From: Bauldia sp.
GTDB taxonomy: Bacteria; Pseudomonadota; Alphaproteobacteria; Rhizobiales; Kaistiaceae
Assembly (NCBI GenBank): GCA_037200845.1
Contig: JBBCGQ010000001.1
Span: forward strand, 124,001-188,000
Direction: 5' to 3'
DNA: 64,000 nt
Positions 18,283 to 25,974 of the stretch are shown in pieces. How positions within the stretch are numbered: position 1 is the first letter of the stretch; every line of letters starts with the position of its first letter. The notes under the pieces are model-generated. The model had not been told where the DNA came from, did no database searches, and was given only the letters and a program-made list of their open reading frames with translations. The position numbers and the translations under genes were made by a program.

Positions 18283-19338
18283 CTAGGCCGACGGAAGCGC
18301 CACGCCGGCGTCCGCCTTCGCATTGTGGCGCATCTCGCGGAAGGAGACCAGCCGCTTCCGCCCTTCGTCCCATAGGACAAGCTTCACGCAGCCGAGGCTC
18401 TGGAACAGCGTCAGCCGCCCGACACCGGCGAGCTCGGGATGGTCGCGCAGCACATCGGGCAGCCGGTAATACGGGATGCGGCTCGACAGGTGGTGGATGT
18501 GGTGGATGCCGATGTTGGCGCTGAACCAGCGCAGCACGCCCGGCAAGTCGTAGTGCGACGAGCCGTGCAGCGAAGCCTCGGGGTGGCTCCAGTCAGGATC
18601 GCGCTCCCACGACGTGTGCTCGAACTGATGCTGGACGTAGAACAGCCACACGCCGATCGACGCCGCGATGATCGTGATCGGCAGGTGAATCATCAGGAAC
18701 GCGCCGATGCCGGTGAGCCAGATCAGCCCGCCGGCGAGCACGAGGATGCCGAGGTTGGTCGTCATCGTCGACACCCAGGAATGCCAGCCGAGCCGGAACG
18801 AGCCGACCGGCAGGCGATGCTGGAGCAGGAACAGGTACGCCGGCCCGATGAGGAACAGCACGATCGGGTTGCGATAGACGCGGTAGCTGAGCTTGCCGCG
18901 CCAGCCGAGCTGCCGGTATTCGGCGACCGTCTTGGTGGTGACATCGCCGATGCCGCGATGATCGAGGTTGCCCGAGCCGGCGTGGTGCAGCGCGTGACTT
19001 TGGCGCCACGAGTCGTGCGGCGTCAGCGTGAAGACGCCGATGACGCGGCCGACCCAGTCGTTGGCACTGCGCCGCGCGAAGAACGAGCCGTGGCTGCAGT
19101 CGTGCTGGATCATGAACAGGCGGACGAGAAAGCCCGCCGCCGGTACGGAGAGCAACAGCACCAGCCAGTAGCCGACGAAATGGAGCGAGGCCCACATCGT
19201 CAGCCACAGCGCGATGAGCGGGAATGCGGTGAGCGCGATTTCGACGGCGCTCCGCCCGTCGCTCGGGTCGCGATAGCGCGCGAGCGCCTTCGACCATTGG
19301 CGAGAGTCGCTCGGTAGCGTGGTGACGGGCTGCCGCAT
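18283..19338 (-). CDS. Membrane fatty acid desaturase-family protein
   Basis: These di-iron membrane enzymes insert double bonds or hydroxyls into fatty acyl chains or carotenoid-like lipids. The three histidine boxes are present: QHDCSH (His79/His83), SHALHH (His115, 118, 119) and HHIHH near residue 260. They are interleaved with at least four hydrophobic segments (for example LIALWLTMWASLHFVGYWLVLLL). The protein is 351 residues from the ATG at 19338; a GTG start 17 codons earlier is possible. It is probably an omega-type or AlkB-unrelated desaturase; the regioselectivity cannot be told. The small membrane-protein gene follows closely. Confidence 0.88.
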   Translation of the reverse strand: MRQPVTTLPSDSRQWSKALARYRDPSDGRSAVEIALTAFPLIALWLTMWASLHFVGYWLVLLLSVPAAGFLVRLFMIQHDCSHGSFFARRSANDWVGRVIGVFTLTPHDSWRQSHALHHAGSGNLDHRGIGDVTTKTVAEYRQLGWRGKLSYRVYRNPIVLFLIGPAYLFLLQHRLPVGSFRLGWHSWVSTMTTNLGILVLAGGLIWLTGIGAFLMIHLPITIIAASIGVWLFYVQHQFEHTSWERDPDWSHPEASLHGSSHYDLPGVLRWFSANIGIHHIHHLSSRIPYYRLPDVLRDHPELAGVGRLTLFQSLGCVKLVLWDEGRKRLVSFREMRHNAKADAGVALPSA

Positions 19339-19452
19339 GTGTCTTGTAGCGTACAGCACCTTGGGCGACGGCAATGTTACATTTTGCACATCTCCAGAAG
19401 AATGAGGCCGGCGCTGGCGCCGTTCTCGGTATTCTTCGCTGGAAACGGGCGG

Positions 19453-20178
19453 TTAGGACTCGTTCGAGGCGAACACCAGCACCGGCTTTTCGCGCCAGAG
19501 GTCCGGGAACGCCGTCTTGAGGTTCGCGATCTTGGGCAGGTCGAAGTACTGGAGGTAGCCGACGTTGACCCGGAGCGTCGTGGCATTGTCCTGGTGGTAG
19601 TCCTCGGCCTGGAAGAAGTTGGTGTAGGGCGTCACGGTGGTGACGATCTTGGCCGGGAACACCTTCGCCGCGTCGAGTTGCGCGATGTAGTCGGCGGCGA
19701 CCTTCTTCTGCGCGTCGGTCATCGCGAAGATGGCCGAGCGGTAGCTCGTGCCGTAGTCGTTGCCCTGATAGTTGAGCGTCGTCGGATCGGAGACGACCGA
19801 GAAGAAGATCTGCAGCAGCTTGCCGTAGCTGACCTGCTTCGGATCGAAGGTGATCTTCACCGCCTCGGCATGACCGGTGGTCTCGTCGCTCACTTGCTCG
19901 TAGCTCGGGTTGTCGACGGTGCCGCCGGCATAGCCGGAGACCGCGCTCTCGACGCCCTTGACGTGCTGGAAGACGCCCTGCACGCCCCAGAAGCAGCCGC
20001 CGGCGATGACGAAAGTTTCCGGGCCGGAGCCGGCCGGCTCATCGACCGCCGGCGCCGGCACGTTGACGATGCCGCCCTCGGCGGCGCCCCTTTGCGTCAT
20101 CATCAATCCTCCGACGATGGCGAGCGCCGCGATCGGCGCGAACCCGGTTACGAATTTCGAAAGTTTGCTCATGGTCAT
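19453..20178 (-). CDS. msrA: Exported peptide methionine-S-sulfoxide reductase MsrA
   Basis: MsrA repairs the S-epimer of methionine sulfoxide in proteins. The 241-residue protein has a hydrophobic N-terminal stretch (about residues 10-28) before the catalytic domain, so it is probably periplasmic or membrane-anchored. The catalytic cysteine is Cys62 in AGGCFWGV; GHAEAVKI and YRSAIFAMT are typical substrate-pocket segments. No resolving Cys is seen near the C-terminus. The usual FGTGxYQGGT-like middle is present as DYGTSYRSA. It lies 30 bp downstream of msrB on the same strand, giving an exported MsrB-MsrA pair for both epimers. Confidence 0.93.
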   Translation of the reverse strand: MTMSKLSKFVTGFAPIAALAIVGGLMMTQRGAAEGGIVNVPAPAVDEPAGSGPETFVIAGGCFWGVQGVFQHVKGVESAVSGYAGGTVDNPSYEQVSDETTGHAEAVKITFDPKQVSYGKLLQIFFSVVSDPTTLNYQGNDYGTSYRSAIFAMTDAQKKVAADYIAQLDAAKVFPAKIVTTVTPYTNFFQAEDYHQDNATTLRVNVGYLQYFDLPKIANLKTAFPDLWREKPVLVFASNES

Positions 20179-20208
20179 GACCCCGATGGGTGGAGTTTCA
20201 GGAAACGG

Positions 20209-20796
20209 CTAGGCGGGCGCGTTGGCCCAGGGAATGAAGCGCATGGCGACGCCATCCATGCAGTAGCGCAGGCCGGTCGGCTTCGGGCCGTCGTCGAAGA
20301 CGTGGCCGAGATGCGCATCGCAGAGCGCGCACGAAACCTTGTAGCCGCCCTGCTGCGGAATGGTGTGGACCACGTTCTCCTCCGAGATCGGCTGCCAGAA
20401 GCTCGGCCAGCCGGTGCCGGAATCGTACTTGGTATCGTTGGTGTAGAGGGCATTGTCGCAGCAGACGCAACGATAGAGCCCGGCCGAATGGTTGTCCCAG
20501 TTCGGCCCGCTGAACGGATATTCGGTGCCTTCCTGGCGCGCGACCTTGAAGGCGGTCGAGCCGTCGCCGGCAACCGGCGCCGAGGCAAGCTGCTTCTCCC
20601 ACTCCGCGTCGGTCTTCACGACCTTGTCCATCTCGACCACGCCGATGGATTTGCCGAGGTCGGTGAACTGATGGATCTGCACCTTGCCGGGTACTCCTGC
20701 GATGGTCTGGGCCTTGGCCCAGCGGCTGAGGCCGAAGGCGCCGGCAACCGCGATGGCGGCACCGGAAAGAAGAAAGTTGCGGCGGGACGACGTCAT
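20209..20796 (-). CDS. msrB: Tat-exported peptide methionine-R-sulfoxide reductase MsrB
   Basis: MsrB repairs the R-epimer of methionine sulfoxide. The 195-residue protein begins MTSSRRNFLLSGAAIAVAG, a twin-arginine (Tat) signal with SRRNFL, cleaved near AKA. Zinc ligands are Cys110/Cys113 (CVCC) and Cys156/Cys159 (CALC). The catalytic Cys179 is in RYCMDGVAMRF, where most relatives have RYCIN; the Asn is replaced by Asp here. Start is the ATG at 20796 with GGGGAGG upstream. The Tat route suggests that it is exported folded, with its zinc, to act in the periplasm with MsrA. Confidence 0.93.
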   Translation of the reverse strand: MTSSRRNFLLSGAAIAVAGAFGLSRWAKAQTIAGVPGKVQIHQFTDLGKSIGVVEMDKVVKTDAEWEKQLASAPVAGDGSTAFKVARQEGTEYPFSGPNWDNHSAGLYRCVCCDNALYTNDTKYDSGTGWPSFWQPISEENVVHTIPQQGGYKVSCALCDAHLGHVFDDGPKPTGLRYCMDGVAMRFIPWANAPA

Positions 20797-20899
20797 GGCG
20801 GGAACCTCCCCAATTGCTGACGGGTATATAGGGATTCCCGTGGTGACTTGGGCGTCAATTGACGGTGAGCGGGATGTGACCCCTGCAACAGCGTGCGCT

Positions 20900-21060
20900 G
20901 AGGCACACCCCTCCCCAAACGGCCTTACGGCCGTTTGACCATCCCACAAGGGGAGGGTTCATCCTTGTTGGAACGCTGCGCTCCAACAAACTCCGCTTGA
21001 GCCCTCCCCTTGTGGGAGGGCCAAAACCGCAACGCGGTTTTGGGGAGGGGTGTCTCTCCG
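20900..21060 (-). repeat. Rep-A palindromic repeat, copy 5 (inverted)
   Basis: Same orientation as copy 4. The left terminal arm is altered (GAGGCACACCCCTCCCC instead of GAGACACCCC), while the right end is intact. It fills half of the 323-bp divergent gap between msrB and dapF, so it lies close to the dapF promoter. Confidence 0.85.
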
Positions 21061-21119
21061 CCCCGCCGGCACAATCCGCCGTCTGGCATTCCCCCGCGCG
21101 ATCCGCCATATACGCCGCC

Positions 21120-21995
21120 ATGGGCGCCATTCCCTTCCGCAAGATGAACGGCCTCGGCAACGAATTCATCGTCTTCGATGCGCGCCGGGGACCGATCGCT
21201 TTGCCGCCGGACGCGATCCAGGCGCTGGGCGAGCCGGGCGCCATCGGCTTCGACCAGATGATCACGCTGGAGCGCGCGAAGAACGGCGCCGACGCCTTCA
21301 TGCGCATCCACAACCGCGACGGCGGCGAGGTCGATGCCTGCGGCAACGCCACCCGCTGCGTCGGCTGGCTGCTGATGGCAGAAGCCGGCACTAAGTCCGC
21401 GATCATCGAGACCAACGCCGGGCTGCTGCGCGCCTTCGACACCGGCAAGCCGGAGACCATCGCCGTCGACATGGGCGAGCCGAAGTTCGGCTGGAAGGAC
21501 ATCCCGCTTGCCGAGGAATTCGCCGACACGCGCACCATCGAACTGCAGATCGGGCCGATCGACGCGCCGATCCTGCACTCGCCCTCGGTCGCCTCGATGG
21601 GCAACCCGCACGCCATCTTCTGGGTCGACGATGTCGAAGCCTATGCCCTCGACCGCATCGGCCCGCTGCTCGAAAATCATCCGATCTTCCCCGAGCGCGC
21701 CAACATCACGCTCGCCCACGTCACCGCCCGCGACGCGATCACGGCGAAGACCTGGGAACGCGGCGCCGGCATCACCAAGGCGTGCGGCACCGGCGCCTGC
21801 GCCACCGCCGTCGCCGCCGTCCGCAAGGGCTTCACCGACCGGCGCGTGACCGTGACGCTGCCCGGCGGGCCGCTGCTCATCGAATGGCGCGACGACAACC
21901 ACGTCTGGATGACCGGCCCGGTCGCCACCGAATTCGAAGGCACGCTCGACCCGGCCACGCTCCGCTGGGAGGCCTCGGCGCGGGGCGCGGCGTAG
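21120..21995 (+). CDS. dapF: Diaminopimelate epimerase
   Basis: DapF turns LL- into meso-diaminopimelate for peptidoglycan and lysine. The 291-residue protein has the two active-site cysteines, Cys74 in DACGNATRC and Cys222 in KACGTGACAT, and the N-terminal KMNGLGNEFIVFD. The ATG at 21120 is chosen; the frame extends upstream only through Rep-A repeat sequence. It is followed by mtaB and ftsY in a tight operon typical of this order. Confidence 0.97.
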   Translation: MGAIPFRKMNGLGNEFIVFDARRGPIALPPDAIQALGEPGAIGFDQMITLERAKNGADAFMRIHNRDGGEVDACGNATRCVGWLLMAEAGTKSAIIETNAGLLRAFDTGKPETIAVDMGEPKFGWKDIPLAEEFADTRTIELQIGPIDAPILHSPSVASMGNPHAIFWVDDVEAYALDRIGPLLENHPIFPERANITLAHVTARDAITAKTWERGAGITKACGTGACATAVAAVRKGFTDRRVTVTLPGGPLLIEWRDDNHVWMTGPVATEFEGTLDPATLRWEASARGAA

Positions 21996-23284
21996 TGAGC
22001 ACGGCAGAAAACCAGAACTCCAACCTCCCCCTCGAGGGGAGGTCGAAATCGCGCAGCGTTTCATCGATCGACGTCATCACCTTCGGCTGCCGGCTGAACC
22101 TGCTGGAATCCGAAACGATGCGCCGCCGCGCCGCCGAAGCCGGGCTCCGCGACGCAATCCTCGTCAACACGTGCGCGGTGACGTCCGAAGCCGTGCGCCA
22201 GGCGCGGCAGGCGATCCGCAAGGCGCGCCGCGTTCATCCGGAACGCGAGATCGTGGTCTCAGGCTGCGCCGCGCAGATCGACCCGGACTCGTTCGCCGCG
22301 ATGCCGGAAGTCGACCGCGTGATCGGCAACGCCGAGAAACTCGAAGCGTCGGCATATGTCTCCGACCAGCGCCGGCGCGTCGGCGACATCATGGCGGTGC
22401 GCGCGGCCGGCAGCGGCGCGACGACCATCGCCGGCCACACGCGCGGCTTCGTCGAAATCCAGAACGGCTGCGACCATCGCTGCACCTTCTGCGTCATCCC
22501 CTTCGGCCGCGGCAATTCGCGTTCCGTGCCGATGGCGACGGTCGTCGCCGAGGTCCGCGCGCTGGTCGCCGTGGGCCACGGCGAGGTCGTGCTCACCGGC
22601 GTCGATATCACCAGTTATGCCGCGCCCGATCTGGGCACGCTCGTCCGCACCATCCTGCGCGAGGTGCCCGAGCTGCAGCGTCTGCGTCTCTCCTCCATCG
22701 ACTCGATCGAGGCCGACGCGACGCTGATCGCGGCGTTCGCCGAGGAGGAGCGGCTGATGCCGTACCTCCATCTCTCGCTCCAGCACGGCGACGACATGAT
22801 CCTGAAGCGGATGAAGCGGCGCCACTCGCGCGCCGACGCCGTGCACTTCACCGACACGGTCCGGCGCCTGCGTCCCGACATCGCCTTCGGCGCCGACCTC
22901 ATCGCCGGTTTTCCGACCGAGACCGACGCGATGGCGGAGCAGTCGTTGTCGATCGTCGACGACTGCGGCCTCTCCACCCTGCACGTCTTCCCTTATTCGC
23001 CCCGCCCCGGCACGCCTGCCGCGCGCATGCCGCAGGTCGGTGGCGCCACGATCCGCGCCCGCGCCGCAAAACTCCGCGCCAAGGGCGCGTTGGCCTTCGC
23101 CGCGCATCTGGCCGCCGAGCAGGGCAGCATCCGCCGCCTGCTGGTCGAAAACGGCGGCATCGGCCGCACGCCGCAGTTCACGCCGGCCAAGATCGACGCC
23201 GCGCCGGGCACCTTCGTCGACGCCCGCATCGTCGGCCGCGACGCGCGCGGCCTGATCGCGACGACAGAAACGGCGGCGGCGTAG
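21995..23284 (+). CDS. mtaB: tRNA t6A37 methylthiotransferase MtaB
   Basis: MtaB is a radical-SAM enzyme that converts t6A to ms2t6A at tRNA position 37. The 429-residue protein has the UPF0004 domain (TFGCRLNLLES, VNTCAVTSEA, SGCAAQ cysteines for the auxiliary cluster), the radical-SAM CxxxCxxC (Cys159, 163, 166 in GCDHRCTFC) and a C-terminal TRAM-like region. It starts with a GTG that overlaps the dapF stop by one base. The first residues (NSNLPLEGRSKS) are encoded by a CTCCCCCTCGAGGGGAGG palindrome that resembles repeat arms, so the N-terminal extension may stem from a repeat insertion. Confidence 0.95.
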   Translation: MSTAENQNSNLPLEGRSKSRSVSSIDVITFGCRLNLLESETMRRRAAEAGLRDAILVNTCAVTSEAVRQARQAIRKARRVHPEREIVVSGCAAQIDPDSFAAMPEVDRVIGNAEKLEASAYVSDQRRRVGDIMAVRAAGSGATTIAGHTRGFVEIQNGCDHRCTFCVIPFGRGNSRSVPMATVVAEVRALVAVGHGEVVLTGVDITSYAAPDLGTLVRTILREVPELQRLRLSSIDSIEADATLIAAFAEEERLMPYLHLSLQHGDDMILKRMKRRHSRADAVHFTDTVRRLRPDIAFGADLIAGFPTETDAMAEQSLSIVDDCGLSTLHVFPYSPRPGTPAARMPQVGGATIRARAAKLRAKGALAFAAHLAAEQGSIRRLLVENGGIGRTPQFTPAKIDAAPGTFVDARIVGRDARGLIATTETAAA

Positions 23285-24265
23285 ATGGCGCTGTTCGGCA
23301 AGATTTTCGGCGGCGATAAGCCGGCGGCGGAAGCCGCGCCCGAGGCGCCGCGCCAGACGTGGCTGCAGCGCCTGCGCTCCGGCCTCGCCCGCTCGTCCGG
23401 CGCGCTGACCGAGGGCATCACCGCGATCTTCACGCGGAAAAAACTCGACGCCGACGCCATCGCCGACCTCGAGGACACGCTGATCCGCGCCGACCTCGGC
23501 TCCGACGTCGCCGCCCACGTCATCGCGACGCTGCGCGCCACGCGCTACGACAAGGAAATCACCGACGAGGAGGTGAAAGCCGTGCTCGCCGACGAGATCG
23601 GCAAGACGCTGGCGCCCGTCGCGCAGGCGTTCGCCGTCGATCCGGCGCTGAAGCCGCACGTCGTGCTGGTCGTCGGCGTCAACGGCACCGGCAAGACGAC
23701 CACCATCGGCAAGCTCGCGGCAAAACTCCGCGCCGAAGGAAAATCCGTGGTGCTCGCCGCCGGCGATACTTTCCGCGCCGCCGCGATCGAGCAACTGAAG
23801 ATATGGGGCACGCGCACCGGCGCCACCGTCATCTCCGGCGAGCAGGGTGCCGACGCCGCCGGCCTCGCCTTCGATGCGCTCACCTCGGCGAAGGCGTCCG
23901 GCGCCGATGTCCTGATCATCGACACTGCCGGCCGCCTGCAGAACAAGGACGCGCTGATGGCGGAGCTGGAGAAGATCATCCGCGTCATCCGCAAGGTCGA
24001 TCCGACGGCCCCCCATTCCGTGCTGCTGACGCTCGACGCCACGACCGGGCAGAACGCGCTGCAGCAGGTCGACATCTTCGGCAAGCGCGCCGGCGTTACG
24101 GGCCTGGTGATGACCAAGCTCGACGGCACGGCGCGCGGCGGCATCCTCGTCGCCATCGCGGCGAAGTATAAGCTGCCGGTGCATTTCATCGGCGTCGGCG
24201 AGGGTGTCGACGACCTCGAACCGTTCGCCGCGGCCGATTTTGCCAAGGCGCTGGCGGGACTCTAA
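23285..24265 (+). CDS. ftsY: Signal recognition particle receptor FtsY
   Basis: FtsY receives SRP-ribosome complexes at the inner membrane. The 326-residue protein has a short N-terminal region with an amphipathic start (MALFGKIFGG), the NG domain with GVNGTGKTTTIGKLA, GDTFRAAAIEQLK, DTAGRLQNKDALM, and TKLDGTARGG, and the C-terminal GVGEGVDDLEPF. It lacks the long acidic A domain of E. coli FtsY, which is normal in alphaproteobacteria. It begins immediately after the mtaB stop. Confidence 0.98.
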   Translation: MALFGKIFGGDKPAAEAAPEAPRQTWLQRLRSGLARSSGALTEGITAIFTRKKLDADAIADLEDTLIRADLGSDVAAHVIATLRATRYDKEITDEEVKAVLADEIGKTLAPVAQAFAVDPALKPHVVLVVGVNGTGKTTTIGKLAAKLRAEGKSVVLAAGDTFRAAAIEQLKIWGTRTGATVISGEQGADAAGLAFDALTSAKASGADVLIIDTAGRLQNKDALMAELEKIIRVIRKVDPTAPHSVLLTLDATTGQNALQQVDIFGKRAGVTGLVMTKLDGTARGGILVAIAAKYKLPVHFIGVGEGVDDLEPFAAADFAKALAGL

Positions 24266-24267
24266 TC

Positions 24268-24380
24268 TCCGCTTTCCCGCCGAAAGCGGGACCCAGGTAC
24301 GAAAGACAGAGCCGCAATAGTTGGTAAGCACCTCGCCATCCTCCGACCCCCTGGACCCCCGCGAGCGCGGGGGAAGCGGA
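24268..24380. repeat. Rep-B facing hairpin pair
   Basis: CCGCTTTCCCGCCGAAAGCGGGACCCAGG and CCTGGACCCCCGCGAGCGCGGGGGAAGCGG face each other across about 50 bp directly after ftsY. The right arm overlaps the 5' end of the small hypothetical frame at 24321. Confidence 0.8.
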
Positions 24381-24677
24381 CTTGCGATCCGCGCCAACGA
24401 GGAACGCCTCGCGGCGCTGGCCGAGGTGTGCCGCGAGCTGAACCAGAAATTTGCCGGCGCCGCGGTTGAGCCCATCGCCGGCGAGCGCCCGCCGACCTGG
24501 CGGATCCGCCTTGCCAGCGGCCGCATCTTCGCCAGCTTTGGCGTCGTCGATGCGACGTATTTCTGGACCTTCGACGGCGGCGAGAGCATGCACTACGCCA
24601 AGAACAGGGACGTCATGCGCCGGCTGCTCACGCTCGAGCTCGGCCGCGCGCTGCAAAGAGAACCGGTGCTGCCATGA
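24321..24677 (+). CDS. Hypothetical small protein
   Basis: The frame opens at a TTG at 24321, but its first 20 codons are Rep-B sequence, so the true start is unclear. The credible part begins near IRANEERLAALAEVCRELN (about residue 23). It continues with WRIRLASGRIFASFG and FWTFDGGESMHYAKNRDVMRRLL, giving about 95 residues. No family is recognised. It overlaps the next gene by 4 bp (ATGA), so the two form a coupled pair inserted between ftsY and the septation-protein gene. Confidence 0.55.
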   Translation: MVSTSPSSDPLDPRERGGSGLAIRANEERLAALAEVCRELNQKFAGAAVEPIAGERPPTWRIRLASGRIFASFGVVDATYFWTFDGGESMHYAKNRDVMRRLLTLELGRALQREPVLP

Positions 24678-25333
24678 GCCACCTAAGCCGCGATAGAATC
24701 GTAGCTGCAAAGAAAGACATTGAGTCTTTCCGTCCGCTCGAAGAATTCTGCGCTTACTCCAGTGAGCTCATTAACTTAATGCCGTCCGACCAGTTCTTCG
24801 TAGCAGCCGGTATGACTTTCGCGCGCGATGCTTGGATCGCTTCCCGAGTTGCAAGGGGCCTCGACGCCACCCGCGTTCGCCTAGTCCCGGACAACTGGCC
24901 CGACTTCGAGATCGAGGTGGATGGGACCTCGATAAGCTTCGAGGCGACCGAGGTCGATCTTCCTGATCGTCGGCGCTCAGACGAATATCGGGCAGTCGCC
25001 GCGGGCACGACGCCACGAATGACGCATGACCCGGTTGAGGCTTGGGCAGCGCGCGCGGCACAAATTCCGGCCGCGCTACAAACTGCTGCCCGATCCAAGG
25101 CCGCGAAACGCTACCCGCCAACCGCGGACCTCGTCATCTACCTCAACATCGACGAGCGGGGCATTCGGCACGAGCAAATCGTCGACGACCTATCCGAAAA
25201 TACCAAGGAAGCCTCCCGCGCCTTTCGGCGCGTGTGGGTGTTATGGAAAGCGACCTTGTATCTCGTCTGGGACAACGGCCGCCTTGCAAGTCTCGCCGTC
25301 AGTTTGGCCTCGGATCCCGAGTTGTCGCCATGA
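24674..25333 (+). CDS. Hypothetical protein with PD-(D/E)xK-like pattern
   Basis: The protein has 219 residues. An N-terminal helical part is followed by WPDFEIEVDGTSISFEATE (about residues 75-93). The spacing of Asp77 and Glu90-x-Thr92 is like a PD-(D/E)xK nuclease core with Thr in place of Lys. A later hydrophobic strand (DLVIYLNID) is compatible with that fold, but the match is weak. Base composition is less GC-rich than in the flanking genes, pointing to transfer. It overlaps both neighbours by 4 bp (start ATGA, end ATGA), so it is embedded in the operon between ftsY and the septation protein. I assign no function. Confidence 0.6.
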   Translation: MSHLSRDRIVAAKKDIESFRPLEEFCAYSSELINLMPSDQFFVAAGMTFARDAWIASRVARGLDATRVRLVPDNWPDFEIEVDGTSISFEATEVDLPDRRRSDEYRAVAAGTTPRMTHDPVEAWAARAAQIPAALQTAARSKAAKRYPPTADLVIYLNIDERGIRHEQIVDDLSENTKEASRAFRRVWVLWKATLYLVWDNGRLASLAVSLASDPELSP

Positions 25334-25974
25334 GCCTGGAATCCGCTCCCAACCACGAGACACCGGCGGAGAAGAAGCTGAACCCATGGCTGAAGATCGG
25401 CCTCGAGATGGGGCCGCTGGTCATTTTCTTCCTCGCCAACGCGCGCGGGGAAAAGATGGCGGCGAGCTGGCCGCTCATCCAGCAGCTCGGTGGCGCGATT
25501 TTCTTCGCCACCGCCGTCTTCATCGTCGCGACGCTGCTGGCGCTGGCGATCTCGTTCGCGCTGACGCGCAAGCTGCCGCTGATGCCGTTCGTGACCGCGA
25601 TCGTCGTCGTCGTTTTCGGCGGGCTGACGCTCTACCTGAAGGACGACACCTTCATCAAAATCAAGCCGACCATCATCTATTGCCTGTTCGGGGGCGTGCT
25701 CATCGGCGGCCTGTTCTTCGGCCGCTCGCTGATGGGCTACGTCTTCGATGCGGTGTTCAAGCTCGACGATGACGGCTGGCGGAAGCTTACCATCCGCTGG
25801 GGCCTGTTCTTCTTCGGCCTCGCCATCCTCAACGAGATCGTCCGCCACTTCGCCACGACCGACCAGTGGGTGACCTTCAAGGTCTTCGCCATCGTGCCGA
25901 TCACCTTCGTCTTCGCGCTGACGCAGATGCCGCTCATCCAGCGCCATTCGCTCGAGGAGAAGGAAGCCGAGTGA
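25330..25974 (+). CDS. yciB: Inner-membrane septation protein A (YciB/IspZ family)
   Basis: YciB-family proteins are multi-pass inner-membrane proteins linked to cell division and envelope integrity. The 214-residue protein has five or six hydrophobic helices (GPLVIFFLANA, FFATAVFIVATLLALAISF, and others) and the family segments KPTIIYCLFGGVLIGGLFFG, LDDDGWRKLTIRWGLFF and NEIVRHF. The start at 25330 overlaps the preceding hypothetical gene by 4 bp. The open frame runs upstream in that gene, but the family N-terminus fits this ATG. Confidence 0.93.
   Translation: MSLESAPNHETPAEKKLNPWLKIGLEMGPLVIFFLANARGEKMAASWPLIQQLGGAIFFATAVFIVATLLALAISFALTRKLPLMPFVTAIVVVVFGGLTLYLKDDTFIKIKPTIIYCLFGGVLIGGLFFGRSLMGYVFDAVFKLDDDGWRKLTIRWGLFFFGLAILNEIVRHFATTDQWVTFKVFAIVPITFVFALTQMPLIQRHSLEEKEAE

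Noticed and set aside
22259-24589. A 776-codon minus-strand frame over mtaB and ftsY
   Set aside because: It is antisense to two well-supported genes and shows no recognisable domain.
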